A DNA stretch of 64,000 nt, from assembly GCA_026545765.1 (NCBI GenBank), contig JAIFAC010000258.1, positions 1 through 64,000 of the forward strand, given 5' to 3'. Of this stretch, positions 12,011 through 23,940 are shown one piece after another (the stretch's first letter is position 1; each line of letters begins with the position of its first letter). The position numbers were made by a program, and so were the translations under genes. Under the pieces are notes generated by a model. It ran no database searches, was not told where the DNA came from, and was given only the letters and a program-made list of their open reading frames with translations. This stretch comes from Plantago major (Eukaryota > Streptophyta > Magnoliopsida > Lamiales > Plantaginaceae).

Positions 12011-12652
12011 GCCTGGAATAAGATGACTTGCCCGGATTGGGGTACGACTTGCCCGAATTAGTGCATGCCTTGCCCGAATTCGGATTGGAGCTTGCCTTCA
12101 ATTATTTTTAACTATGGATACAAATTATATTGCTTAGTTTCAATGGATTTGTGTAACTGCCTGTGAATGTTAGATCTGATGTAGTTGGGCAACGATCATC
12201 TGATTCAATTGAATATGGTATTGGAATTATGGAGCTTCTGAGCTTCCTCTATTTATGTTAATTTCTCTCTTTTCATGTATTATTCCTCTGTACCAAATTA
12301 AATAATTCATTGTTGCCTGATCTTATAACTTTGATGCTTTTTTTTTAATTTCTTTCTTAATAGATTTCCAGCCATATTGGAATACTACATGCTAGAATCC
12401 GGTAGGTGCCACTTGGGCACGGCGAGCAATGGACATAAAAGGGCTAAGTCGTTGATCGTGTGGTTATATTGTTCGGAGTTAATACTTAACTTTAGTCATT
12501 CCAGATTATCACCAATGCATCACTTTAGTTTGTTGAATTGAATTTGAAGAACGAAGATTCAGATGCTAGATAGATGTATATATCGAGTCTTTCTCTATTT
12601 CAAAAGAAAAGGTAAAACCATGGAACAAAATTTCGGTTTTGGATTCCATCTC
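12010..12652. other. Left flank of the first copia insertion
   Basis: No gene is supported. A short segment at about 12,364-12,400 is bounded by a pyrimidine-rich TTCTTAATAG acceptor-like and a CCG/GTAGGT donor-like sequence, which could be a small exon, but there is no recognisable product. The last five bases, ATCTC at 12,648-12,652, are the left copy of the copia target duplication. Confidence 0.4.
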
Positions 12653-13655
12653 TGTTGCACCTGATAAGAGGAAATTGAAGATATTAGTATGAAAAAAATG
12701 AATTAAAATGTGTAGAGAAAAACAGTAATTGAATCATCCTTTAACCAAACATAAAACCGAGGCATGTGCTTGCACATTTCCCTTAAAACAATTACGTCCC
12801 CTCACTACGGTGCTTGAGGTATCGTTGAACGCTAGTTTCCCAGGATACAACGATTAAATCTTAACAACTAGCTGCACACGCTAGCTGTTCCTGGCGAACT
12901 AAACTGAAGCCCGGATTATACGAGAGGGGAGAGGAGAAGAAAAGCCACAAAGAGAGAAGAGAAAAGGGTGGGTTTTTCTTCTACCATTTTCCCAAGCAAA
13001 TGAGACCCTTTTATAGGTGAGGAAATGAGAATGTAACTTCATTCTTCATTATACCAATTCATTACAAAAATATTTGTAACTTATGCTCCATTACCCCCAA
13101 TATATTACAAGAGTAATTTTGTAACTTATGGAGCAACAAATATCAAATTAACTATTTGTAACATATATGAGTTACAAATTTTAATTTGAAGTAAAAGCTT
13201 CTAGAAGGTTGAAGAAGTTGAACCAACAAAAGCTTAACTCACAAGGGCTAACCCATTTGAGCTTGGTTCGGTTCAACAATCGTGTCTAAGGGTCGCGCGC
13301 ACCCACTGACAGACTAGTCAACTAGTTTCGTGTACAAATCTGGCCAGGATTTGCACTCAACTCACCTAGCTACACAACTTGGACACCAAGTAGGAACTAG
13401 TAGATTATAAACTAGAGACTATACTTGCTCTCAAGCAATGTGGTATAAGCCACTACACCTTCTAACTTTTACGCACTTATTCCTCACTAACCCAAGGTCC
13501 GTTTTGGGCGTAATATATCGATTCAAGCTTTTACCAAGTTGCTTACGAATATATATTTTATTTTCTTAATTGACAAATAACTAAGAAATGGTCTCTATGC
13601 AAATATACCCTTCAAGGCATTATTTACATTTTCTTTTTCTTCATTATTTCCAACG
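12653..13655 (-). repeat. 3' LTR of copia 1
   Basis: Matches 40,029-41,027 almost base for base, with scattered substitutions and small indels. On the element's strand the LTR starts at 13,655 and ends at 12,653 with ...GGTGCAACA. The first base of the LTR is changed (C instead of T at 13,655), so the canonical TG start is lost in this copy. A purine-rich tract (GTGGGGGATC on the minus strand, 13,656-13,666) lies immediately before it and is the likely polypurine tract. Confidence 0.93.
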
Positions 13656-14164
13656 ATCCCCCACATGAAGAAAACTTCATCTTCAGTCATATAATCCTAC
13701 GATCGAATACTCGATAGATAGGTAGGTGTTACCACCCTTGAACCTCCTCGTAAGAATGCACCTTCTTTACCGGGCTTTCGAAGAGACATGATGTCCTTGA
13801 ACTGCTCGCCGCTTATGTAAACGACGGTATTCCACATGCATTTCTCTCCGCATAGTTTTGTTCTCATGGTTGTGTTCGTTTAGGCCATGAACACCTTTCC
13901 TGGTTCTGCAAGAGCATGCAAGAATTTGGGATTTTAATTCTTGTTGAAGCGGCCCACACTTCAGTCTCACATAGGTGATCTCATACCCCGTGTAACAAAG
14001 TTACTAGTAAGAACCATTAAAAACCACATGTTTAACCTCTTTAACTCTCACATCATTGGTAAACCCCACAAAGGAACTCTACATCGATACAATTAGGTTG
14101 TCCCTTTGAACCTAGATCTTGGGATCTCCAAATAACTAGGTCGGGTTTTCCTTTGCATCAACCA

Positions 14165-14655
14165 TAAGTCAAAGTCTTCAATCCCATTCCTCGGAAGACT
14201 TTTCTATCATCTCACGACATAACCCTCTGGTTAATGGATCCGCTAAATTATCTTTAGACATCACAAAGTCTGTCGAGATAATACTAGTTGGAGAAGTTGT
14301 CTAACGGGCTTATGCCTTCGACAAATATGTCTAGACTTACCGTTATTCAAATAACTTTGTGCTCTACCAATTATGATCACTAAAATAATGCAAACATATT
14401 GCTTGGCACAAGTTCGGTCCAATATGGAAGACTTTTAAAAAATATGCGTAGCCACCCGGCTTCCTCTACACATGAGTTCAACGCAATAAACTTTGCTTCC
14501 ATCGTGGATCTCGTAATAATAATTTGTTTAGAAAATTTCCAAGAGATTGTCGCACCCCACAAAATTGAGGACAATATCCACTAGTGGATTTAACATTCTT
14601 GAAATTAGAGATCCAATTTGCATCCGCATACCCTTCTAGCACAACACGATATCTA
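14165..14655 (-). pseudogene. Copia 1 RNase H remnant
   Basis: The minus strand encodes [20 protein letters not shown] followed by [13 protein letters not shown] at 14,380-14,574. This is the copia RNase H block usually written SWKS.KQ......S.EAE..A. After a frame change it ends with KDNLADPLTRGLCREM near 14,190-14,240, the normal C-terminus of copia pol. The family's second acidic residue (E of 'EAE') is partly changed to EAK. The remaining ~500 bp to the 3' LTR are non-coding. The CACTA insertion removed continuity with the reverse transcriptase. Confidence 0.85.
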
Positions 14656-14658
14656 GTA

Positions 14659-15000
14659 CACTACAAAAAAACTGGGAAAAAATGACGGAAAGGGACGACG
14701 GATTTTATCCGTCGCCCCTATAGCGACGAATCGCTAAGGGTAGCGACGGATTTAAAATTCAGAGCGACGGATCGCTACCCTTAGCGACGGATAAATGTCA
14801 TCCGTTGCTACAGAGCGACGGATAATTTTATTCGTCGCTAATGTGTTGACTGTTAATTTTATTTTTAAAAAAATTCAAAAATTTACGACGGATAGATTAT
14901 CCGTCGTAAATTATTTAAAATTTAATTTAAAAATAAAAAAATAGCGACGGATCGCTATCCGTCTTAGCGACGGATAGCGATCTGTCATAGAAAATAGTGA
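14659..15000. repeat. CACTA 5' end: TIR and subterminal repeats
   Basis: The 15-bp terminal repeat CACTACAAAAAAACT is followed by about ten copies, in both orientations, of a motif close to AGCGACGGAT/ATCCGTCGCT. They are often paired head to head into palindromes, for example around 14,730-14,800 and 14,885-14,995. In the En/Spm family such subterminal repeats are the binding sites of the TNPA-type protein. Confidence 0.9.
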
Positions 15001-15929
15001 AAACCATGTAAGCCCCATTTTCACCATTTTCAGTCTGCTTCACCAATCTTCCTCCTCTCTTCGCCTTCTCCACTTTTCAGCAAAAAATTCACCATTCCGG
15101 CCAATCTTGGTGTCAATTCGAAGCTCGTGGGACAAGGAGCTTGGGTGGTCGATCAATTTCATCCTTCTTCGGCTATTTTTACCGCAATTTGAAGGTATTA
15201 GGCTAAACCCTAACTATTCTAAATTTGAGATTTTAGATAATTTGGATCAATTGTATGTTTGTAAACAATTATGGTAGCTAGTATATGTTATATGAAGTAG
15301 TGGGTTAAGCTTGAGGTTGTCAATTGATTGATTTTGTTGTGAAATTGATTTATTGTTTGATGTTTGATTGATTGCTTGATTTTCATGTTTGATGTTTGAT
15401 TGATTGCTTGATTTTCATGTTTGATGTTTTTGTATATGTATTACGATTAGTGTTTTGAAACCCTAATTTTTGACAAATTTGGGAATTTTGTTAATTTTAC
15501 TAGTTTAATGTTAAGTATATATATCAAATTAGTATTACTAGTTAATTAGTATAATGTTAAGATTTAGTTAATTAACTTTGAGATTGCTATCAGTTTGTTA
15601 ATTAGTATAATGTTAAGTAGTTTTGATTTGATAAATTCGTATATGTACTAGATTACGAGGATTTGGTTAAGTGTTTTGAGACCATTTGTTGATTATATTA
15701 ACGTGTAATTTATAATTTATAACTCGTAGTAGTAAGTGGTTAAAATGGTTAAAATACATGGGAAATTTTGTAACATATCGAACGCTTAATAATTAATCAT
15801 GAAATTATAAGGAACGTATAATAATTAACAATTTATCTCGACAATCTCGGCAGAATTGGAATCGATCTAATCAATTAAATACGATCTAATCAATTGAACG
15901 GTCAGTTACAAAAGTATCTAATGAATTCG

Positions 15930-16345
15930 ACTGCTCATGGATGTACGATCGCATCGCCGTAAATGGCGTAGTTTGTAGGAGTTTTGTAAAAGGGTTAACG
16001 GTTTCATCGCGTTGCATGGGACGTCCGCTTGTGCAAATGGGGTTGATAAAGTGTCCTCGCACATTGGAAACCCGCAAACAAGCAATTTATGACTCCTACA
16101 GCGGTATTCGAGCACTTGAGACGTAATGGATTCATGCCTGAGTATCATGTATGGATTCATCATAGTGAGAAAGCACCGTCCATGGCATACCTCCAATGGA
16201 GGGAGAGGCGGTTTGGGGCCGCTTATTGAGTACTTTTTTGTCGTTTTAACATGTGCATGGTGTATCGAGGAGGATGTAGATCCGCTGGAATGCAAGTTCT
16301 GGTAGGGAGCGCCACAAGTGGTGAGGAGGGGTCGCAAGAGAATGA
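15930..16345 (+). pseudogene. Extra, internally deleted copy of the TNP2 head
   Basis: 15,933-16,190 encodes SWMYDRIAVNGVVCRSFVKG ... GFMPEYHVWIHHSEK, the transposase-associated N-terminal domain of TNP2-like proteins (usual form: SWMY......F..G...F...A, then G F.. Y..W..HGE). At about 16,250 it jumps to a segment matching 17,265-17,358 (TGTGCATG.TTAT..GGAGGATG ... ATGCAAGTTCTG.GGTA), the CxxC-type 'C.FCG' region of TNP2. So a second copy of the 5' part of the gene, lacking about 0.35 kb of the middle, lies upstream of the main copy. Frameshifts and stops are present. Confidence 0.7.
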
Positions 16346-16589
16346 TGAGTTTTATCCGCTTTGTCTTGTATAACTAGTAATCATTAGTTGATATATGAAA
16401 CCAAACATTATGGTAAAATTGAAGCTAATGTAACTTATATTATGTAATGACGAATAATTGATTGAAGCTAATATAACTTATATTATGTAGCAATTTATTG
16501 AATTATTGTGAAATTGATTTATTATCGTAAATGATAGACCTCGATCTATTGAATTCAAATGTCGTTATTATCTAATTATTCAATGAATA

Positions 16590-19500
16590 CCGATAGTTCA
16601 TGGATGTATTGTCGCACTCTAAATGGCGTAGTTCAATCGAAGTTTTCCGAAGGGGTTCAAGGTTTCATTGCATTTGCAATCTCAAATCCGCTTGTGTAAA
16701 TGTCAGTTGATAAAGTGGCCTTGTACAATGAAAAGTGCGTAAACAAGCAATACCGACTCTACAAATGCAGAGTCCAAAGACTTGAGGAAAAATGAATTCG
16801 TCACAGACGTATGGAATCGCTACGGTGAGGAAGCAAGACCGCCTAATACATATGACCAATACGTATGCTGGGAAGGAAGAGAAAATGAACAAGTCGGGAA
16901 CAAAGTACATCAAGGCGATGCTATTCGAGCTCGAGTCGAACAAATGGTGTATGATGTCATAGGGGCGAGTTCATGGACACAAGTAACATCAAACGGGGTG
17001 GAGGAACCACCGAGGATCGTGTTCTTTGACTTGTTAGAATCATCAAGGAAGCCGTTCATCCGGTGTAAGCTCACCGAGTCAGTTTTGTTGCCTCGGCTAA
17101 CGAGTCAGAAGTGCTAATGGCCAAAGAATCAAACGAGCTTCAATGAATGGTTTGACGAATGTCGGTCCTTTGTCCTCAAGAAAACCTAGTTCCCACCAAC
17201 TTTACCAAGCCAAGAAAAGATGCGGGTTTGGGGTCACTGTGGTAACCATAGACTGTTGTCCGAAAATGTGCATGATCTATTGGGAGGAGGATGCAAATCT
17301 AATACAATGCAAGTTCTGTGGTAAGGAACGGTACAAGCATTACAAGGAGGGGCTTTAAGGAAACGACATAAGAAAAATCTCCCACATAAGAAAATGTGGT
17401 ACTTCCCTCTAGCACCTCGTTTGAAGAGATTGCATGCTTCAAGTGCTTCTGCTGATAAAATGTGGTGGCACAAGGAGCGAGTAATCTCGGATAATGTAGA
17501 AGATGGTAGAATGGACCATCCAGCAGACTCACCCGCATGGAAATCATTTGACAAGACATATCCAGAGTTTGCAGCCGAATCTAGAAATGTAAGATTGGGA
17601 CTTTGTACAGATGGTTTTAACCCGTTTGGAAGTGACCGAAAATACTCTTGTTGGCGCTTATGCTCACACCGCATAACCCGCTTCTTGAGTGCATGAAGTA
17701 GCCATTCATGTTTCGATCGCATTGGTGCTCGGGCCGAAGATCCTCGACCGACGTTGATGTTTTCGCAACTCCTAATCAAGGAGCCGATTGAGTTATGGAC
17801 GGATGGTATCCTCAAGATATGATGTGTCGACCAAAAATAACTTCACCTTGAGAGAAGCTCTTCTTTCGACCGTGAGTGACTTCCCGCTGCATGCTATCTC
17901 GAAGGAAAACCGCAGGAAATATGCATGTCCACATTGCTTGGAGGATACCGATGCATTTAGATCAAGGGTAGTGGAAAATTTTGTTGGTTTGATTGTCATC
18001 GTAGGTTGCTAGAAAGTGACCATTCGCTTAGGAAGAACAAGGATCAATTCTTGAAAATAAAGTCGAAAGAAAAAGCCCGAGACGACTTCATCGTGCACAA
18101 ATTCTGGAGATTGATAGGTCGGGTCTTATGAAGGTGATCAACTTGGGTGGATGAAGCATAACGAGAAAATTGGTAAAAATGTGGTTGAAGAAGAGAAGCA
18201 TCTTCGGGACTCGCTTTATCGAGCAAATTTCTTATCCGTCACAACTTAGATTTCATGCACATTGAGAAGAACGTGTTCGAGAACTTATTCAATACACTTT
18301 GCAACATTGAGGGAAAAACAAAGGACCATGCGAAGTCTAGAGCCGAGTTGGATACGTGGTGTAAAAGGCCTGAATTGACAAAGAAGGATGAGAAAGGTAA
18401 GTGGCCGAAAGCATGCTACACAATTGACAATACATCTAGGTCAATTCTATTTGATTGGTTGAGGGCATTGAGTTTCCCAGATAATTACGCCTCAAATTTA
18501 GAGAAGTGTGTGGATTTGAAGAAGACAAAGGTTTTTGGGATGAAGAGCCACGACTGTCATGTTTTCATGGAGAGGCTTATCCCGGTAGCATTTCGAGAGC
18601 TGCTACCTAAACATGTACGGACTGCTATCACCGAGTTGAGCTTATTTTTCAAAAATTTAGGCACAAGGGTGGTTCATGACAAAGTGTTGGAAAATCTTGA
18701 AAAGAACATACCATTGATTCTATGCAAGCTCGAGCGTATCTTTCCACCGAGCTGGTTTGATTCTATGGAGCACTTGCTGGTTCACCTTCCACATGAAGCG
18801 AGACTTGCTGGACCGGTTCAGTATCGATGGATGTATCCATTCGAGAGCTACTTGGGGAAATTGAAGAAGTATGTCAACAACAAAGGTAAACCTGAAGGAT
18901 CGATTGCCAATGCCTACATTCGAGAGGAAACTGCAACCTTCTGCTCTTATTACTTTGATGAGCACGTCCCTAGCTACGAAGACATCAAGGCCGGCTCGAA
19001 ACGAAGACACATTCGAAGTTCAAGCGGATGATGAGTTTTCCCAATCTGTCTTTAGGGTATCGTGAGACCTCGTGGAGCTAAGAAAGAATATCTTACGGGA
19101 AGGAGTTGAAAGTTTCAATATTATGTCCTCAAGAATTATGCTGAGGTTGACAAGTATATGGTGCTATTTGCGAGGTGAGCTTGGTTTTCTTTAAATTTTA
19201 ATATAGCTACGTAAGTCTCTACTTCAATTATAGACTTATCATCGAATCAATGTTTGCAGTGTTTTCAAAAAGCGTTGTTTGGAAGAAAATCCTCAGATGA
19301 CAGAGGATACACTAGAGGTACTACTTGACTAAAAAATAGAATCAGAATTTCCAGATTGGTTCAAAGAGTATGTCTGGAATCCTATTAACAACGTCACATG
19401 CCTATATTTAAAGATTTTTGCAGAGGGGCCATTCAAAAGGTCTACATTCCTGTGTTATATAGTCAATGGCCTTAGGTTCCACACGACCGAATGTAACACG

Positions 19501-19900
19501 GCCATGGCGACAAGCAACTCCGGTGTGTTAAGGGTGCAGATTATGGAGACGCTGCTTTGTTTGATTTCCACGGGAAGCTAAAACGAATAGTGAGGATTGA
19601 ATATCCCGGCTTGCCATTGAAACGAACCTTCTTGTTTGATGTTGAGTGGTATGATCCTAGACCAGGAAGAACGAGCAATATGAAATGGTTGATGTAAACC
19701 AAAAGAAGAGGTACAGAACCAAGTATGGACCATTTATTTTGGCGACTCAAGCACGACAAGTGGTGTTTCTTGAATATCCAAGCAGAAAACGCGATAATGC
19801 GGAATGGTTAGTCATGATACCTATTCGCCCTCGCCGAAGTGGAGTACATTGAGAAAGATGACTCAATTACCAACTCGTACCAACAAGAGGATGTCGATAA
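16590..19900 (+). pseudogene. TNP2-type CACTA transposase pseudogene
   Basis: Fragments follow the TNP2 order. N-terminal transposase-associated domain at 16,596-16,830 (SWMYCRTLNGVVQSKFSEG). Start of Transposase_21 at 16,930-17,358 (MVYDVIG, FFDLLESS, IDCCPKMCMIYW, CKFCG). Core at 17,394-17,696 (WYFPLAPRLKRL, HPADSPAWKSFD, NVRLGLCTDGFNPFG). Then 17,788-17,990 (LREALLSTVSDFPLHA, CPHCLEDT). A 258-codon frame at 18,255-19,031 holds MHIEKNVFENLF and the DUF4218 block (MEHLLVHLPHEARLAGPVQY, RWMYPFESYLGKLKKYV). DUF4216-like pieces at 19,640-19,850 end it. At least six frame breaks exclude a functional protein. In this family the protein cuts and joins the element ends in the nucleus. Confidence 0.9.
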
Positions 19901-20136
19901 ACAAGTAGAAAATTCCATATACGCGGATGATGAGTTGTTTGATCTGCACGAGGACCAATATGTAGACTTAGAGGACGGCGATAACGGTATATTATGTGTA
20001 TTATAACTAGTTAGTAGTTGATAACACTTGAGTATTTCTGTTTAGCATGAAAAATGGTTACATGTGTTATTATAATTTGTTATGTATCAGAACTCAGACT
20101 AACACATTTTATTGTATATGTTACATGTATTTGCAG

Positions 20137-22020
20137 ATGCCGCGACAGAGACCACACACTATCGCCTTCTCAATGTACCACCGCATGATAGTCCTGGGGT
20201 GGGGATAGGGTCAGAGGAGGGTGAGGGCTCTGGTAGTTAGAGCAGCAGGTCTCGGATTCCTGAGACCCCACCAGCAGGTTCTAGTATCAGGGGCTCTACC
20301 AGTCAGCCCTGGCACAGACAGGAGGAGGAGGACGATTTTCCCTACCTCGAGTGGGATGCACAGAATCCCAACGTTACGTGGGACGGGTTGCCGGTGAGTT
20401 TTCCTTTGGGTCCTGCCAAGTAAGTATTATACATTCTTCTTAAATATGTAAAACATAACTTATGATAGTTGACAAGTATAAATTGTTGTACTAAAGTAAT
20501 TAATATTTTTTCTTGTATCTTATACATCGACAATGCTTATGGCCTCAGGAGGTCCATAATAAACTCGGTGACATCATTCGGAGCAGGAGAGAGCCACCGG
20601 GGAAGGGTGGTGAGTGTTGGTCTCACATTTCGGACCGCATGAGGGCCGAGTACTTTAATGAGCTGCGGGTAAGTTAAAATATGACATTCCTTTATTTGTT
20701 ATTATAATCGTTGTTTTAATATGAGTGGTATGTTAGCCACTTATCTGGGTGATATGTTAGTCACCATTGTGTTAGTAACATTTAGGACAATGTGAGTGGT
20801 ATGTTAGCCACTATATGTGAGTGGTATGTTAGCCACTATATGTGAGTGGTATGTTAGCCACTTTATTTGGGTGGTATGTTAGTCACCATTGTGTTAGTAA
20901 AATTTAGGACAATGTGAGTGGTATGTTAGCCACTATATGTGAGTGGTATGTTAGCCACTTTGTTTGGGTGATATGTTAGTCACCATTTATGTTATGTTGT
21001 CAGATCTTATTAAATTGATGTAACATGGTGACGTTATATATATCGACTTTGATGTTGTATGAAATTGGGAATGTAGAAGGAGTACTTCATTCCAGCAGAT
21101 TGATCCCCGTGATATGGCGTGTTTACTTAGACCGTGGGTCTAAATTATACAGGGATATGGTCCATACATGGAAATGCATTCGGGATCGGAAAGGCCCAAT
21201 GCCTCCACAGGTTGATGCAGAGGAGTGGGCCTTTTGGGATGCCTACTGGGCTCGAACTGATGTCGAGAATAATGCCTACATCAACAAATGTAACTGGCTG
21301 CCTCACCGAGGCAAAGTAAGGCCGCTCACCACCTTGGGAGGCGATCCATCGTCACCGATTATTATAAATCCTAAGTATATATATGTTTTTTTTTCAATCT
21401 AGCATTACGTATGTATTGTGTCTCGCCTATTACTTGTGAGATGATAAATGGTCGACTATATATGTTGTTCAAATGTCGAGGGGAGGTGAAATCCAAGTAT
21501 GACATCTTCAAAAGGCCAAGTCAAGGATCGATGTGGACCCACCTGTGGTCGAGTCTATCATGTATGTTTATGTCAAGTTAAAGTTCATATTTGTACACTA
21601 CTACAAGTTATTTTTGAAAAAGAATCGATCATGATATCTCGCTATTTACGATTTCAGTTGAGGTTGATGCTCAGTAGCGAGGCAGAGGAAGAGACGGGTG
21701 AGGTGTCAAATCAACAAGTTGACAAAATCTTCTTAGAGGTGAACAAACCGACAACAAAGGATTTAATATGGACTCCTGGAGCCTCGGTTTGAGCTGGGCT
21801 AGTCCTAACTACTCCTCATCATCATCCCAGCAGTCTAGACTTCAGGTTTTCACACAGGCCCAGGTCTCGGATATGGTGCAGTCGCAGGTTTCAGAACATG
21901 TTGCACGGCTAACATAAGAGATGGAGCGGCGCGACAGAGAACGAAGGGAGGAGAACGAGCGTCTTCGGTTACAGATGGAGGCTTTCATATTCCAGTTCGG
22001 CCAGCACCCACCCCCTCTGG
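20137..22020 (+). pseudogene. Second CACTA gene (TNPA-like/plant transposase), spliced, degenerate
   Basis: Downstream of TNP2, exon-like blocks are bounded by splice signals: acceptor TTTGCAG at 20,136; donor CCAA/GTAAGT near 20,420; acceptor GGCCTCAG near 20,549; donor CTGCGG/GTAAGT near 20,668. A 125-codon frame at 21,025-21,402 contains WKCIRDRKGPMPPQVDAEEW and AFWDAYW, which I read as a Ptta/En/Spm-type plant transposase remnant. The last part (21,780-22,015) encodes a Ser/Gln-rich stretch, then a charged coiled-coil-like tail with MERRDRERREENERLRLQME. Stops occur between blocks. Role by family: binding subterminal repeats. The domain call is tentative. Confidence 0.6.
20725..20995. repeat. 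Tandem array of ~25-bp units with GTGG..CCAC core
   Basis: About ten units of GTGAGTGGTATGTTAGCCAC, interleaved with a variant GGGTGATATGTTAGTCACC, fill a presumed intron of the second CACTA gene. A larger period is visible too: the run TTAGTCACCATTGTGTTAGTAA.ATTTAGGACAATGTGAGTGG occurs twice (from ~20,757 and ~20,888). Each unit contains a short inverted repeat (GTGG-N8-CCAC). Confidence 0.85.
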
Positions 22021-22234
22021 TAGCTAGTTATGTTTATTTGACTTTAGAGTATGTACGTTCGGATATATTATATTTACACTTGTTCGGATAATTAAGACTT
22101 ATTTGGATCTTCGGTTTGTTAACTTATGAATGATTTATCATTTATTGAAACATTTTCCGTATTCTTGATTTATTATCGAGCATTATATTGATTAAATAGG
22201 CGAAATACGAAAAATAGGGATTAATATAATAAAA

Positions 22235-22639
22235 AAAATTAAAAAAAAAATTTTGTGACGGAATTTGAGATTCCGTCACTGATTCACACCAATAATGTAG
22301 CGATGGATAATTTATCCGTCGCTACATTTAGTGATGGAATTTCAAATTCCGTCACTAATTCCAATAATTCATTTAGCGACGGATAGATTCTATCCGTCGC
22401 CCACTGTAGCGACGGATAGAATCTATCCGTCGCCAATAATCAAATTTAAAAAAAATAAAATAAAAAGTCAAATTAGATAATCCGTCGCAAATTGGGCATT
22501 TAATTATCTATCCGCCGCCATGCCTCCAATGGGACGGACTTATTATCCGTCGCCCCATCCGTCGCTAGAGCTGGGGCGATGGATCGCTGGTCTGTAGCGA
22601 CGGATCTATCCGTCGCTACAGACTAGTTTTTTTGTAGTG
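22235..22639. repeat. CACTA 3' end: subterminal repeats and TIR
   Basis: Mirror of the 5' end. A dense set of (T)AGCGACGGAT and ATCCGTCGCT copies, plus variants GTGACGGAATTTGAGATTCC and GTGATGGAATTTCAAATTCC, is followed by AGTTTTTTTGTAGTG. The repeats at 22,360-22,430 form palindromes such as AGCGACGGATAGA.TCTATCCGTCGC. The mix of GACGG and GATGG variants suggests decay of some binding sites. Confidence 0.9.
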
Positions 22640-22642
22640 GTA

Positions 22643-23770
22643 TACTGCAGCCCACAATTACAAGCAAATCTCAAGTATTTCAGTGACTAACTCCTAGATT
22701 TTTCGTGTAGTGGCTCAGTGTACTTACAACAAAGGGAAGATCAGGCCTTGTGCAGTTCATCAAGTACATTAGGCTTTTGATTATCCTAGAGTACTCAACT
22801 TGAGACACTCCCAAGCCACTGTTCTTTAATGGAGTTCTAGCTGTTTCAACACCATCTTTGTTGAATTTCTCAAGAATCTTGTCCACATAGTGAGACGGAT
22901 TCAACATCAACCCATTCGGTATTCTAACAATTTGAATCCCAAGGATTACATCAGCTAGGTCCATGTCTTTCATATCAAATCTGGATTTCAACATATCCTT
23001 CGTAGATTTGACCATTTTATCATCACTCCCAATGATAAGCATGTCATCTACATAAAGACGTCAAACGACATAGCCATTTTTGTTTCCTTTATGTACACAC
23101 ATTTGTCAATTTCGTTAATGACAAACCGATTTTCCATCATGGCATTATCAAATTTCTCATGCCATTGCTTGGGTGCTTGTTTCAAGCCATACAGAGACTT
23201 CACCAATTTACAAACCTTATTAGGTGTAGAAAAACCTTCAGGTTGTTCCATATAAATCTCTTCTTTAAATCACCATTTAGAAAAGCGCCCTTTTCATCCA
23301 TATGATGAACTTCAAGATTGCGCAAAGAAGCAAACACAATTTTCATCCTAAAGGATGTTAATCTCGACACATGATAATCTGTCTCAAAATAGTCTTGACT
23401 TTATACTTATCAATAGTTCCATCAACCTTCAATTTTCTCTTGAAAATCCACTTGTAACCTAGTGGTTTACTTCCTAAGGAAGATCCACTAATTCTCAAGT
23501 ATAATTTTGGAAAATATATTGAATTTCACTATTGATAGCTTCTTTCCACATGAGTCATTTCGTTGAGGTCACAACCTCTTGGTAACTTTGAGGTTCACTT
23601 TCAAGCATGAAAGTAGTCAAGTACTCAGGACCCCAATCTTTTGCAATTCTTACACGTTTGCCTCGTATCGATTCAAAATCTTCTTTTTCACTCTTCATTC
23701 TTTTCAGATTTCTCATGTCGGGCTTAGAAGAGTTGCTAGCAACATCTTCTAACCTTTTACATGGAAACAC
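22643..23770 (-). pseudogene. Copia 1 reverse transcriptase remnant
   Basis: Minus-strand fragments cover the copia reverse transcriptase. 23,555-23,770 is the linker before RT, with LESEPQSYQEVV. 23,048-23,251 carries KLVKSLYGLKQAPKQWHEKF. 22,680-23,042 continues MLIIGSDDKMVKSTKDML..FDMKDM and ends SRIIKSLMYLMNCTRPDL. The catalytic YVDD is encoded across a frameshift near 23,055, so the polymerase cannot be made as one chain. Another break separates the N-terminal part. The CACTA element interrupts the RT-RNase H boundary at 22,640/14,658. Confidence 0.88.
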
Positions 23771-23940
23771 ATCGTTAAAAAAAAATGAAGCATTCGTGAT
23801 TCCATTATCGTGTTCTTGTGTATGTCAGAAATTTCAGATTTCACCACCAGGAATTGATAAGCACCATTGTTATGTGCATAATCAAATAATGCAACCAACA
23901 GTCTTTAGGTCCTACCTTAAAATTCTTAGGTGAAGGACCA

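Larger units (their letters stand above)
14659..22639 (+). mobile_element. CACTA (En/Spm) DNA transposon
   Basis: The 7,981-bp element begins CACTACAAAAAAACT and ends with the exact reverse complement AGTTTTTTTGTAGTG. It is flanked by the 3-bp duplication GTA (14,656-14,658 and 22,640-22,642), as expected for CACTA elements. Both ends hold many subterminal copies of a TAGCGACGGAT-type motif. Inside are a TNP2-type transposase pseudogene (15.9-19.9 kb) and a second spliced gene (20.1-22.0 kb), both on the plus strand. It lies inside the pol gene of copia 1, so it is younger than that element. Confidence 0.95.

Noticed and set aside
17234..17815. 193-codon open frame on the minus strand
   Set aside because: Shadow of the TNP2 pseudogene on the plus strand.
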